Made by a program: the position numbers and the translations under genes. From assembly GCA_000227525.2 (NCBI GenBank), contig AGIG01000028.1:574153-638152 (forward strand): DNA of 64,000 nt. Direction: 5' to 3'. Origin of the DNA: a gamma proteobacterium HIMB30. GTDB lineage: Bacteria > Pseudomonadota > Gammaproteobacteria > Pseudomonadales > Litorivicinaceae. Of the stretch, positions 50,905 through 59,554 are shown piece after piece (the stretch's first letter is position 1; each line of letters opens with the position of its first letter). The notes under the pieces were generated by a model. It was not told where the DNA came from, ran no database searches, and saw only the letters and a program-made list of their open reading frames with translations.

Positions 50905-52176
50905 CTAATGTGTGTTCTGCGCGGACTTGGGACTGCGATCATTCGGATCGGCTCGCAGTCCGGCCAAGTAGTCGAGTGTAGTCGTCTCTTCCCCTATTTG
51001 TCGACCGCTTTCAGGATCTTCGACGGTCTCGTTGAGGTCTTGAGAATCCGTCAAACTCAAGCGCTGAATTGCGCCCTCAAGAAGCCGACCAGCATCGATC
51101 AACTCGACCGGTTGATTCAAATCCCCATCGGTTGTTTTGACCCAAAGATGCAGTTGAGATTGTTGGGATAGCGCGTCAATCAGTACCCATGTGTCGGGTT
51201 GAGGTGACATTTCGGCAATGTTGACACTGTCCCAGCCAAGCTCGTGATTCAGCAACTTTTCACAGCTCGAGCGAGAGATTTCGGCATTCACAAGCAAATG
51301 CATCAAGGCGTCAGGAACAACAGACTGAATATCTTGATACGTTTGATCGATGTGTAAACCAGGAGTGTCGATGAGGATGCATTGATCGTCAGGCAATTCT
51401 CGAATGATTGTTTCAAGCATTTGGCGATCTGCGCAGCGAAAACATTGGATTCCAAGGGCAGAGCAAATCAGTTGAATTTGGTTCCAGGCGCCAAGTTTTT
51501 GATCGGCGAAACTAATGACCGTCAGTGAGTCTCTGTGTGAGGTCGTGACAAATTGTGTTGCAAGTTTGCCGATCATCGTTGTTTTACCAGCACCTGTGAG
51601 TCCAAAGATTGCATGGACTCCGCTGAGGTTTTCGGGTGTCTGATCACTCACTAGTAACGATGATGAGAAGAGATCATGTATACGGCTCTCAGCTTCTTTT
51701 GGACAAGTGATATCGTTGATTGCGTCGAGAATCAGAAGCTTAGAGGTCGATGGCAGTTGATACTGATTCACCTGAGTCTGTAGACGGTTATCAGTCCCCG
51801 TATTGTGTTGCTGCCATGCTGATGCACTTCTCAATTGTGCCAGCTCTTTTTTCAATAGCTGCATTTCTGTTTTGAACAGATTCACGATTTCTTGTGCGCG
51901 ATCATTTGTCATAGCCGGCTCTTGGTTTTGTTCCCCATGCAATACCGCAGAAAAGCGTGGTGTCTGTTTCTGTTCACCTTGAGCTTTAACTTCAACTAAC
52001 AAGTCATCTGTCTGGTCGATCAAGCTTGGATCAGGTGTGATGTCGACTGCGACGATCATTTCAAACTTACGATTAACTTTATGGCTTGAAACTACCAACG
52101 CGTCGGGACCAAATTCCTGGCGAACCAGCTCCATTGCATGCTTACTGTCCTTACCGATAACACGTTTCAGTTCCAT
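50905..52176 (-). CDS. flhF: SRP-type GTPase FlhF
   Basis: GTPase that places the flagellum at the pole. The 423 residues have an N-terminal basic B domain (VIGKDSKHAMELVRQEFGPDALVVSSHKV) and the NG domain. It carries G1 GLTGAGKTTM at about residue 192, VISFADQKLGAWNQ, and G3 DTPGL. The G4 motif appears weak. The C-terminal tail after the NG domain is polar and about 45 residues long. It pairs with FleN; both are transcribed from the flhA sigma-54 promoter. Confidence 0.96.
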   Translation of the reverse strand: MELKRVIGKDSKHAMELVRQEFGPDALVVSSHKVNRKFEMIVAVDITPDPSLIDQTDDLLVEVKAQGEQKQTPRFSAVLHGEQNQEPAMTNDRAQEIVNLFKTEMQLLKKELAQLRSASAWQQHNTGTDNRLQTQVNQYQLPSTSKLLILDAINDITCPKEAESRIHDLFSSSLLVSDQTPENLSGVHAIFGLTGAGKTTMIGKLATQFVTTSHRDSLTVISFADQKLGAWNQIQLICSALGIQCFRCADRQMLETIIRELPDDQCILIDTPGLHIDQTYQDIQSVVPDALMHLLVNAEISRSSCEKLLNHELGWDSVNIAEMSPQPDTWVLIDALSQQSQLHLWVKTTDGDLNQPVELIDAGRLLEGAIQRLSLTDSQDLNETVEDPESGRQIGEETTTLDYLAGLRADPNDRSPKSAQNTH

Positions 52177-52187
52177 CAGTTAATTCC

Positions 52188-54299
52188 TTATCTTGATTCT
52201 TCGATCTGCGCGGTGATGGTGGCCACCACATTGACAGATTGGTCTTCGGGGATTTCTGTGTAAGACAAAACCGTCAAATCCGGAATCCGTGGTCGCACGA
52301 GGTTAGACAACCACGGACGGATAATCGGTGACACAACCAAAATGGCTGGCTGCCCTTGATCCTCAATTTTTTGGACTTCAGCACGCATGGATTTAAAGAG
52401 TGCTTCAGCAAGTTCCGGATCAATTGTCAGGGTCTTACTTTGTTGCGATTGCTGAACGGCGTTGTGCAGCATTTGCTCAAGCTGAGGTTCCAGTGTCATG
52501 ACAGGCATGTCATCGGAGATATCCACCAAGCTTTGCACGATCATCCGGCCAAGTTTTGGTCGAATAAGTGCCGTTAGATCATCAGGATCTTGGGTTTTTC
52601 CACCTTCTTCGTTTAGAACCTCCAAGATGGTCCGCATGTCACGAATCGGCACGCCATCGCGTAATAGGTTTTGCAGTGTGCGAGTGATAATCGCGAGACT
52701 CAGCTTCGCTGGAACAAGATTTTCCACGAGTTTCGGCGATCGCTCGGCTGTTTTATCGAGAATTTGTTGAACCTCATCATGACCGAGTAACTCCGATGCT
52801 GTGCCATAAAGAAGGCTATTGAGATGCGTTGCGATCGCTGTTGGAGGATCGACTACCGTATATCCCAGTGTCCGTGCATGATCGCGTTGCGAAGGCTCGA
52901 TCCAGACCGCATCTAAACCGAACGCAGGCTCTTTGGTCGCAATGCCTTCGATTGGGACCGTGATGTGACCAGGATTAATTGCCAGTTCTTTCCCGCTGTA
53001 ACTTTGGCCTCGACCACGGAGTACGCCATTGACCAGCAGATGATATGTGTTGGGTTCAAGATCAAGGTTGTCACGAATCCGAACGGGCTGGATCAAAAAG
53101 CCAAGTTCTGTGGAGAGTTTTTTACGTACCCCTTTGACACGGCTAAGCAGTTGACCGCCGGTTTCTGTGTTCACGAGTGGTATTAGACCGTACCCAATCT
53201 CAAGGGAGATTAAATCGACTTGGCTGACGTCTTCCCACTGCACATCTTGCTCTTCGATAGGGCTGGTTGTTGCTGTTGACGCATCCGAGGCAGCTTGCTC
53301 GTTGGTTTCGCTGGCCCTCAGCCGATAGACGATGATTCCAATTCCAGCTGAAACAGCGGCAAGCGAGATAAATACGGTTGATGGCATCCCAGGAATCACG
53401 CCAAGAAGGAGTAAAATTGCGGCTGTGACAAACAATGCGGTCGGATTAGCGAGTTGCGTGGTTGTCTGCTCTGTCATCGACTGATTGGTCGTGACGCGAG
53501 TCACGATGATTGCTGTCGCCAGTGACAGGATTAATGAAGGGATTTGCGCAACTAACCCATCACCGATGGTGAGTAGGACATATATCTCTCCCGCATCTGT
53601 GAACGACATGTCGTACTGGGTGATTCCAATCGTCAGCCCTCCGATGATGTTAATGATTAGAATCAGTAGTCCTGCGATCGCGTCACCGCGAACAAATTTG
53701 CTGGCACCATCCATCGAACCAAAGAAGTCGGATTCTTGGGCGATTTCAGCGCGTCGTACTTTTGCTTCTTCCTGATCAATCACACCGCTGTTGAGGTCTG
53801 CATCAATTGCCATTTGCTTACCTGGCATTGCATCAAGCGTAAATCGTGCAATCACTTCAGAGACTCGACCAGCACCTTTTGTCACAACGATAAAATTGAT
53901 GATCATTAGGATTCCGAAGATGATGAATCCGACCAAATAATTTCCGCTGATAACAAAGTTACCGAAGGCCTCAATGACCTTACCTGCCGCATCGGTCCCT
54001 TCGTGACCATTCACTAAAACAATCCGCGTCGATGCGACGTTGAGGGATAGACGTAGCATCGTCGCGAAAAGAAGGACAGCAGGGAACGAGGAAAAATCGA
54101 GCGGTTTCTCAGTGTGAATACTGATCATAATCACAATCAGCGCGATCATGATGTTGAGTGTGAAAAGAATATCAAGTAATACCGTCGGTAGCGGCAAGAT
54201 CAGCATTGCAATAATCAGAAGAACAAGCGCGGGGATGCCCATGGACTTAAAATCCACGTTAGGAATCCGTTGACGAAAATCTGACAGCGCAAGTTGCAC
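52188..54299 (-). CDS. flhA: Flagellar export gate protein FlhA
   Basis: Large gate protein that docks chaperones and the export ATPase. The 703 residues begin with eight membrane helices (about 20-310), with the FlhA signature loop TKGAGRVSEVIARFTLDAMPGKQMAIDADLNSG. The large cytoplasmic domain contains the LEIGYGLIPLV, KGVRKKLSTELGF, DPPTAIATHL and PAKLSLAIITRTLQNLLRDGVPIRDM parts. The start is GTG with AGGA eight bases upstream. It opens the flhA-flhF-fleN-fliA transcript. Confidence 0.98.
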   Translation of the reverse strand: MQLALSDFRQRIPNVDFKSMGIPALVLLIIAMLILPLPTVLLDILFTLNIMIALIVIMISIHTEKPLDFSSFPAVLLFATMLRLSLNVASTRIVLVNGHEGTDAAGKVIEAFGNFVISGNYLVGFIIFGILMIINFIVVTKGAGRVSEVIARFTLDAMPGKQMAIDADLNSGVIDQEEAKVRRAEIAQESDFFGSMDGASKFVRGDAIAGLLILIINIIGGLTIGITQYDMSFTDAGEIYVLLTIGDGLVAQIPSLILSLATAIIVTRVTTNQSMTEQTTTQLANPTALFVTAAILLLLGVIPGMPSTVFISLAAVSAGIGIIVYRLRASETNEQAASDASTATTSPIEEQDVQWEDVSQVDLISLEIGYGLIPLVNTETGGQLLSRVKGVRKKLSTELGFLIQPVRIRDNLDLEPNTYHLLVNGVLRGRGQSYSGKELAINPGHITVPIEGIATKEPAFGLDAVWIEPSQRDHARTLGYTVVDPPTAIATHLNSLLYGTASELLGHDEVQQILDKTAERSPKLVENLVPAKLSLAIITRTLQNLLRDGVPIRDMRTILEVLNEEGGKTQDPDDLTALIRPKLGRMIVQSLVDISDDMPVMTLEPQLEQMLHNAVQQSQQSKTLTIDPELAEALFKSMRAEVQKIEDQGQPAILVVSPIIRPWLSNLVRPRIPDLTVLSYTEIPEDQSVNVVATITAQIEESR

Positions 54300-54369
54300 G
54301 ATTTAATTCCTAAAAAACAATGGTTTATGTTGCATCGATTTCAGTGGTCGGTGCGTTCTAGATTTAAAA

Positions 54370-54386
54370 AGCAAGAGCAATGCCAA
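54370..54386 (-). promoter_or_regulatory. Sigma-54 promoter of the flhA operon
   Basis: On the minus strand TTGGCATTGCTCTTGCT matches TTGGCACG-N4-TTGCW, 71 bases ahead of the flhA GTG. It lies back-to-back with the flgP promoter in the same gap. Confidence 0.85.
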
Positions 54387-54420
54387 TTTTCAATTCAGTG
54401 CTTCCGTGGATGACTTCAAT

Positions 54421-54460
54421 CCGTCGGTAAATATTTTTCGATAGCGACCGATATTTAACG
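54421..54460. promoter_or_regulatory. Candidate regulator site between divergent sigma-54 promoters
   Basis: CGGTAAATATT near 54425-54435 and GATATTTAACG near 54450-54460 form an imperfect inverted repeat between the two -24/-12 elements. A single FleQ/FleR-like dimer bound here could serve both promoters. The assignment is a guess from position. Confidence 0.3.
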
Positions 54461-54479
54461 CAGAGTCTGAATTTAAGTC

Positions 54480-54495
54480 TGGCATTAATTCTGCA
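54480..54495 (+). promoter_or_regulatory. Sigma-54 promoter of the flgP-flgT operon
   Basis: TGGCATTAATTCTGCA keeps the -24 TGGCA and a -12 CTGCA at canonical spacing, 40 bases ahead of the flgP ATG. Confidence 0.75.
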
Positions 54496-54535
54496 AGACA
54501 ATTCGGGAGAGCCAAGATTCGGTCGGAGAACAAAC

Positions 54536-55039
54536 ATGCGAGCATCACTGAAAACTCTTGTGATAATTGGAACTGCGCTACTGGGTGGTTGTAGCATCAC
54601 GATGACGCCGCCAGGGCAAAATCCTGCCGCTCATACGGCAACCCCTCAGGTTGAGACAGTCGTGGAAACAAAAGCGATTCCCGTCGTGGAACGCCGGAGT
54701 GCGATCCGGGCGACCGGTTACGCCGTCATTAGTGTGCAACCATCAGACGTTGGCGCTCAACAACGGTTGCTTGCGATCCGAGCATCGAAACTCGATGCAT
54801 ATCGAGGGCTTACTGAGCAAGTGTATGGTCAATATCTCGATGCGACGACAACAGTGGCTGATATGGCAGTACTGAGTGATACCTTCCGAACTCAGGTTGA
54901 GGGAGTGATTTATGGAGCCAAGGTTGTGAGCATTGCACCGGTCGGTGAGGACACCTACGAGACAACGTTATCGCTGGATCAGGACGTTGTTGACGATCTA
55001 AGAGCTCTCTATTTGGCATCAATGGCGAGTCGATCATAG
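54536..55039 (+). CDS. flgP: Flagellar outer-membrane lipoprotein FlgP (LPP20 family)
   Basis: Outer-membrane lipoprotein that forms a disk around the sheathed or polar flagellum in Vibrio and Campylobacter. The 167 residues have a lipobox LLGGC (C19), a polar linker, then the LPP20-type domain: ATGYAVISVQPSDVGAQQRLLAIRASKLDAYRGLTEQVYGQYL, followed by VEGVIYGAKVVSI. The LPP20 fold and its neighbour FlgT identify it. Vibrio usually has flgO next to it; no FlgO is seen here. Confidence 0.88.
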   Translation: MRASLKTLVIIGTALLGGCSITMTPPGQNPAAHTATPQVETVVETKAIPVVERRSAIRATGYAVISVQPSDVGAQQRLLAIRASKLDAYRGLTEQVYGQYLDATTTVADMAVLSDTFRTQVEGVIYGAKVVSIAPVGEDTYETTLSLDQDVVDDLRALYLASMASRS

Positions 55040-55041
55040 TC

Positions 55042-56154
55042 ATGCGTTTTGTCGCTGGGTTAGTCAGCTGTTGCGTGAGTGTTTGCGTCTGGGCCGACGG
55101 GCATCAGGGCGCAGAGATGAGTGAGCAGGTGCTCACAGCGATCAAAGAACAATTGGTTGCTGAGGCACAGACCGCTGAAACCCAGGTTACCAACACGGCC
55201 TGGCTCGACAGTGACGGGCGACTCCACGAGAGTACGATGATTCGCTCAGATGTTCGGGTCAGAGGTGTTCAGGTACACCGCTATCTTGAGGAAATGCGTC
55301 GGCCTGACGTGGAAATTACTTTGGACGAAAAACCGGGTGCATTGCCCCAGTGTTTCGCTCCTGATGATCACTTAGTTCGCACAGTGAAAGTGCATCCCGC
55401 CATGAAGACAGGGCAGTTTGATGTGAATCACATGAGGCTCGTTCGTCAGTTGGGAGAGGTCATTCATTCTGAGTTACAGCAAGGTTTTGAACAGAATCTG
55501 CTTTGGCATACGATGCGACAGCAGCAGGAGACGAGTGGTTATTTGCAGATGGTTTCCGGAGTCGTTCCTGAGGTCTCTCGATACGACATGCGGATCACGA
55601 TGAGTCAGGGCCAACCTCCGCAAAAACATCAGACGGAGCGGATCCCGGGTTCAGATCCTGTCAGTACTTTTTTCAACGGATCGCCATCGTGGTTTTCAGA
55701 ATCTTGGGTTCGTGTTCACCTGTCGCTCACTGATTCGGCAGATGGTGGTCTGATCTGGCAAGCGCACACCAACCTGAGAATTCCGGCGAGACCAGTTTCC
55801 TACACCGATGAAGTACTGCCTCGATCCATGAACCAAACGATGAATGAATTGTTGTCAAAATGGATCGAGGAACTTGTTCAATATGCGCGCTGCGAGCCCA
55901 TCCATTTTGCGTTACTGCAGCAGGCAAATAATCAAATGCAGATTGATGGTGGCACTTCGTCAGGAATTCGTGTTGGTGATCAGTTATTGATTATCGATCG
56001 AGATACCATTCCACAACGAAGTATGGAGCCGGGTGCTTTGGCGGAACTGTCTCTTGTTCAAGTCACTCAAACGTTTGAGAATCATGCCACCATCGAGCTT
56101 GTTGCTGGGGCTTCCCTGCAGCAGACTGGTGGTCGAGTGGCATTACCGTTTTAG
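55042..56154 (+). CDS. flgT: Flagellar H-ring protein FlgT
   Basis: Periplasmic protein that forms the H ring of the basal body, a base for stator assembly in sodium-driven polar flagella. The 370 residues have a signal peptide (LVSCCVSVCVWA). The N-terminal domain carries VRVRGVQVHRYLEEMRRPDVEITL. The C-terminal part has the SGIRVGDQLLIID motif, resembling FlgT's last domain, and ends in a beta barrel-like stretch (ATIELVAGASL). The length matches Vibrio FlgT (about 377). It begins two bases after flgP. The assignment rests on context plus the C-terminal motif. Confidence 0.78.
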   Translation: MRFVAGLVSCCVSVCVWADGHQGAEMSEQVLTAIKEQLVAEAQTAETQVTNTAWLDSDGRLHESTMIRSDVRVRGVQVHRYLEEMRRPDVEITLDEKPGALPQCFAPDDHLVRTVKVHPAMKTGQFDVNHMRLVRQLGEVIHSELQQGFEQNLLWHTMRQQQETSGYLQMVSGVVPEVSRYDMRITMSQGQPPQKHQTERIPGSDPVSTFFNGSPSWFSESWVRVHLSLTDSADGGLIWQAHTNLRIPARPVSYTDEVLPRSMNQTMNELLSKWIEELVQYARCEPIHFALLQQANNQMQIDGGTSSGIRVGDQLLIIDRDTIPQRSMEPGALAELSLVQVTQTFENHATIELVAGASLQQTGGRVALPF

Positions 56155-56166
56155 TAGGGATTGATT

Positions 56167-56640
56167 ATGTTGCGAATCGCAGGTGTTCTTTTGATGTGTG
56201 TGACATGCTCTGTCAATGCAGCAGACATGTCGGTCGATCAGGCGGTGTCGCGGCTTCTGAAAGACATTCAACAAGAGGTTGAAGTTCTCAAGGTTCCCGT
56301 TCCGTCAAAGGCGCAGGCAAACACCGAGGGGCAAGCTGGTAAATCTGGCGGGCAGATCGTGACCAATGGTACGCATCGTGTCCGACGTGGTGAAACCCTG
56401 GATATGGTGATTCGAAAAGTCGTACCAAATTCGGCAATACAACCACGAATCTTGCGTCAGGCATTTGTGCGAGCCAATCCACATGCGTTTCGGCGTGGTA
56501 ATCCCAACTGGTTGTACGCAGGTGCAGTACTTCAGGTTCCCGATATCGACCATTTGCGCCAGGTTATTTTTAAGAACTCACCCAATCGGCTGAAGAAGAA
56601 TATTAGTGATGAAAAAGCTGGCTGGGTAAGGTTTCCATAG
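56167..56640 (+). CDS. Periplasmic FimV-like/LysM-like protein in the flgPT operon
   Basis: A 157-residue exported protein: signal peptide (LRIAGVLLMCVTCSVNA), a helical stretch (MSVDQAVSRLLKDIQQEVEVLKV), then a LysM-like domain that resembles the FimV/HubP N-terminal region (HRVRRGETLDMVIRKVVPN, FVRANPHAFRRGNPNWLYAGAVLQVP). Such domains bind peptidoglycan. It ends one base before the next gene. FimV proteins organise the cell pole, so a role in anchoring the polar flagellum is possible but unproven. I chose the ATG at 56167 over a TTG six bases upstream, which abuts the ribosome site. Confidence 0.75.
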   Translation: MLRIAGVLLMCVTCSVNAADMSVDQAVSRLLKDIQQEVEVLKVPVPSKAQANTEGQAGKSGGQIVTNGTHRVRRGETLDMVIRKVVPNSAIQPRILRQAFVRANPHAFRRGNPNWLYAGAVLQVPDIDHLRQVIFKNSPNRLKKNISDEKAGWVRFP

Positions 56641-58293
56641 ATGGTCTCGCCGATCTCAAATCATCTGAGATCGGAGTTCGGACCCATGAGTCTCGAGCGG
56701 GTTCTGCAGGCAAGCTATGGGAGCCGATTGGCAATCAGTGGCGACAATGCGCAATACACACTGAGCTACGATCCAACCACTAAATCATTGATTCTGACGG
56801 TGTCAACGCCGCAAGCAAATCAAGTGATTCCTGTCTCAGCATCTCAAGATTTAATGTCTTTGGTGATCAAATATGGGTCGCTACGACTGGTGACGGCTGA
56901 GTCAGGTCCGGCTGATGCCGTGACTTTTCGGGGTGTGATACCAACGCCCCAGCCGACCCAAGTCGTTTTGACTTATCGATTCGATATGAGTGATACGCAG
57001 GTTTCCACAGCTCAACCAATAAGCCAGCACGGAAGCATCGAAAGACATCCGCTATTTACAGCGATCAGTCGGATCGATGCGCGCCAAGTGAATGGTGCAC
57101 TATCTCAGCGACCACAGCCTTTAGTGTTCGACCAAACCGTCTCAATTTCGCCTGAGCCCAATCGTTTAGAAAACTCCGTTCAACTTGTCCGTTCGGTGGT
57201 AGCATCGTTGCCAACGATCGAAGGGAATAAGAACATGCTAATCCCAGATATCAATCCGGCAATGCCGCGACCTGTTGGTCCAGATGCGTTGCCAAATAAC
57301 GTACCGATTTCTCAGCCAATCGCTGCCGAGCTTGGGCTAAAACCTGGGCAGGTCGTTCAAGCGTTAGTCGCAAATGCAGGGGATAAAATGGCCTTGCAAT
57401 TAAACAATCGTGAAATTCCGCTGCCTTCGAACCTTCGATTGCCTGAAGGACAGGTTCAATTGCGAGTCATGCAAGGTCCTCAGGGTCTTCTATTGAGTTT
57501 TGTTGGAGCGCAAACAGTGCCTGCCAGCCAAGCTGCAGCGGTTGGTGGCGTTTCTGCTACTCTCGCCGATATTTTGGCGAGACCTGCTGGGAAGTCCCAG
57601 ATCCAAAGCACGTTTTCGCCAAAAGCCATGGAGGCTCTCCTTTCTGGTCAAGGGCTTGATCGCGAGGCTCGGGTACTGCAAAACAACCGCCTTGACTCCA
57701 ATACTCTCAACGCACAAGCGATCGCTCGGGCTGTTCAGTTTGGTGGACTGAACACTGAAAAAGCCGTGCTCGATGGAGTCACTTTGTCGGCTCAGACATT
57801 GAAACCATGGTTAAGGCAGATGTTGCGGCTTTTGCCTGCACAGTCAGACATCGCATCAAGATTCGCTGACCTGATTAGCGACGTCGAGCGCTTCCAACTC
57901 GATGCGATGCCAAATACTGGGAATCGAGATCACATCGGGATGTCGGCGCTTTTGTTATTTAGGGATCAACTTCCGGTGGAGCTCATTTTTGAGCGTGTCC
58001 CCTCGGCGGATGACGACGGCGCGACGATATGGGTCATTAATGTGCATACGTCACTCGAGCATTTGGGTGAAATTTGGATGAAGTCGACGTTTTCGAGAAA
58101 AGATGTTGATTTGGTGATGTGGGCTGTTGAGCCGAAAACAGCAAGTCTCGCAAAGGAAGCATCGATCGATCTGAAAGAAGCCTTTTCTGAGATTGGTCTG
58201 ACTGTCCGGACCATTCAGATATTGAATTCTGAGCGAACGAACTTCCCTGATCGGGGTAAACCCATGCAGTCAAATTTGGATTTGCAGGCATGA
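56641..58293 (+). CDS. Second FliK-like flagellar hook-length control protein
   Basis: A 550-residue protein with a Flg_hook-like C-terminal part (about 420-530: LLLFRDQLPVELIFERVP, IWVINVHTSLEHLGEIWMKSTFSRKDVDLVMWAVEP). It also has a long N-terminal region of mixed beta and Gln/Pro-rich composition with no signal peptide. Such a protein paired with a short FlhB C-terminal-like protein is known in several bacteria (the YlqG-YlqH type). The pair here overlaps by four bases. It starts directly after the LysM-like gene stop. Its role beside the normal FliK is unknown. Confidence 0.75.
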   Translation: MVSPISNHLRSEFGPMSLERVLQASYGSRLAISGDNAQYTLSYDPTTKSLILTVSTPQANQVIPVSASQDLMSLVIKYGSLRLVTAESGPADAVTFRGVIPTPQPTQVVLTYRFDMSDTQVSTAQPISQHGSIERHPLFTAISRIDARQVNGALSQRPQPLVFDQTVSISPEPNRLENSVQLVRSVVASLPTIEGNKNMLIPDINPAMPRPVGPDALPNNVPISQPIAAELGLKPGQVVQALVANAGDKMALQLNNREIPLPSNLRLPEGQVQLRVMQGPQGLLLSFVGAQTVPASQAAAVGGVSATLADILARPAGKSQIQSTFSPKAMEALLSGQGLDREARVLQNNRLDSNTLNAQAIARAVQFGGLNTEKAVLDGVTLSAQTLKPWLRQMLRLLPAQSDIASRFADLISDVERFQLDAMPNTGNRDHIGMSALLLFRDQLPVELIFERVPSADDDGATIWVINVHTSLEHLGEIWMKSTFSRKDVDLVMWAVEPKTASLAKEASIDLKEAFSEIGLTVRTIQILNSERTNFPDRGKPMQSNLDLQA

Positions 58294-58559
58294 AGTTTCA
58301 AAAGAAAAAAGCGGTTGCACTTGAATATGGAATGCAAGAATCGCCAACGTTGATTGCCAAAGGCCAGGATGATCTAGCTTTAGAGATCATCGAAGAGGCG
58401 AAAAAACATGGGATTTTTATCGCTGAGGATCCGCAGCTTGTTGCCGCTTTGTCGCAGGTTGGCTTATCCGAGGAAATTCCAGAAGAGTTGTATCATGCGG
58501 TTGCAGTCATGCTTGCCTGGGCGTACTGGCTCAAGGGGCTCTCGCCGACAGAGCAATGA
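58290..58559 (+). CDS. FlhB C-terminal-like small protein (FhlB/YlqH type)
   Basis: An 89-residue soluble protein that matches the last part of FlhB's cytoplasmic domain: KAVALEYGMQESPTLIAKGQDDLALEIIEEAKKHGIFIAEDP, then LSEEIPEELYHAVAVMLAWAYWL, which parallels the FlhB IPEDLYYAVAQVIAYVFSL of this window. The NPEH/NPTH cleavage loop of FlhB is absent, as expected for this family. It could modulate or substitute for the cleaved FlhB tail in substrate switching. Confidence 0.9.
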   Translation: MKFQKKKAVALEYGMQESPTLIAKGQDDLALEIIEEAKKHGIFIAEDPQLVAALSQVGLSEEIPEELYHAVAVMLAWAYWLKGLSPTEQ

Positions 58560-58569
58560 GGGCGTTGGT

Positions 58570-59136
58570 CTATTTTTGATCTCTTACTGGATGGTATTGC
58601 GGTTTCACTGAAATGAGGGGCCTTGCGTGCGGCGGAAGCTGTTGTGTTTGCAACAGTAAGTCAACAAATCGCTCGATGGCCCTTGGATACCAACGACAGA
58701 TGGTAAGACCAGAAAGCCCGAGCGATAGAAATATCAATAATGTCGCTTTCATTCGAATTGACACGGGCTGGCTTTCATCGAGTGTGATGAGCCCAGATGA
58801 AATCCAAGTGTCAGGCCCAATCGTTTCTGCACTAATGCGTGACCAAACCCCAAATTCGCAGACGACTGTAATTGGATCGTTTTTATTTTTTTGACTTAAG
58901 ACATTTGAAAACACTGTCGGTAGGTCTCTAATATTGACTCGATTCGCGTTGACGAAGGCAAAACGATGGACAGGCTCACCGTTATCGCAGGAGATATTTG
59001 GCCGAGGTTGCCATTGGGCCATCGAAGTCTGACTGATGTTAATCAGAGCAATTAAAAGAAATAGGCCAGCAATGATCATAGTCACCCGGAGCAAGCCAGG
59101 GTCTGTCTGTTGAAGAGCGGGTTCGGATTTACGCAT
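58570..59136 (-). CDS. Membrane protein with SH3-like domain, downstream of flgN
   Basis: A 188-residue protein with two membrane helices (about 18-36 and 125-145). Between them is a bacterial SH3-type domain (FAFVNANRVNIRDLPTVFSNVLSQ, TVVCEFGVWSRIS, TWISSGLITL), which would face the periplasm and may contact peptidoglycan. The ATG overlaps the flgN end by eight bases; a GTG directly before it is also possible. It is the third gene of the flgM-flgN unit. I know no flagellar family with this layout. Confidence 0.75.
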   Translation of the reverse strand: MRKSEPALQQTDPGLLRVTMIIAGLFLLIALINISQTSMAQWQPRPNISCDNGEPVHRFAFVNANRVNIRDLPTVFSNVLSQKNKNDPITVVCEFGVWSRISAETIGPDTWISSGLITLDESQPVSIRMKATLLIFLSLGLSGLTICRWYPRAIERFVDLLLQTQQLPPHARPLISVKPQYHPVRDQK

Positions 59137-59545
59137 CACCAGATAAAATTGATCGTCGGGTCGCCCGCGTCTTCCCGAGTTTCGTATAAAGCTCTAAAGT
59201 CGCTGACGGGTCTTGATCTTGGAGCGCAGAGAGTGCCCCCCGGATGCTGTCCAACTGCTTCGAAATGAGTAGTTCATTACGCTGATGTGATCGCTTGCAC
59301 CGTTCAAGCAAACTCGTTATTTCGTTCCAAATTGGATTATTCAGCAGTTCTTGTGTTGCAGTCTGATCAAGCTTCTCACCGATGAAATCCAGACCGGCTA
59401 ACACCTCTAAGATTTTGAGTTTTTCAGCTTGAAGTGCTTCGAAGAACTCTAAATTCTGATTTTTTAATGCCTCGAATTCTTCTGTGAGGAGAGAATCCAG
59501 GCGTTTCACAGAACTTAGCGTTTCTAGTAGTTGTGTTGACTGCAT
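59129..59545 (-). CDS. flgN: Flagellar export chaperone FlgN
   Basis: Chaperone for the hook-filament junction proteins FlgK and FlgL. The 138 residues are all-helical: RLDSLLTEEFEALKNQNLEFFEALQAEKLKILEVLAGLD and CKRSHQRNELLISKQLDSIRGALSALQ, followed by LYTKLGKT, matching the FlgN pattern. It begins nine bases after the flgM stop, the usual pairing. Confidence 0.9.
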   Translation of the reverse strand: MQSTQLLETLSSVKRLDSLLTEEFEALKNQNLEFFEALQAEKLKILEVLAGLDFIGEKLDQTATQELLNNPIWNEITSLLERCKRSHQRNELLISKQLDSIRGALSALQDQDPSATLELYTKLGKTRATRRSILSGDA

Positions 59546-59554
59546 TGCCGAAGG

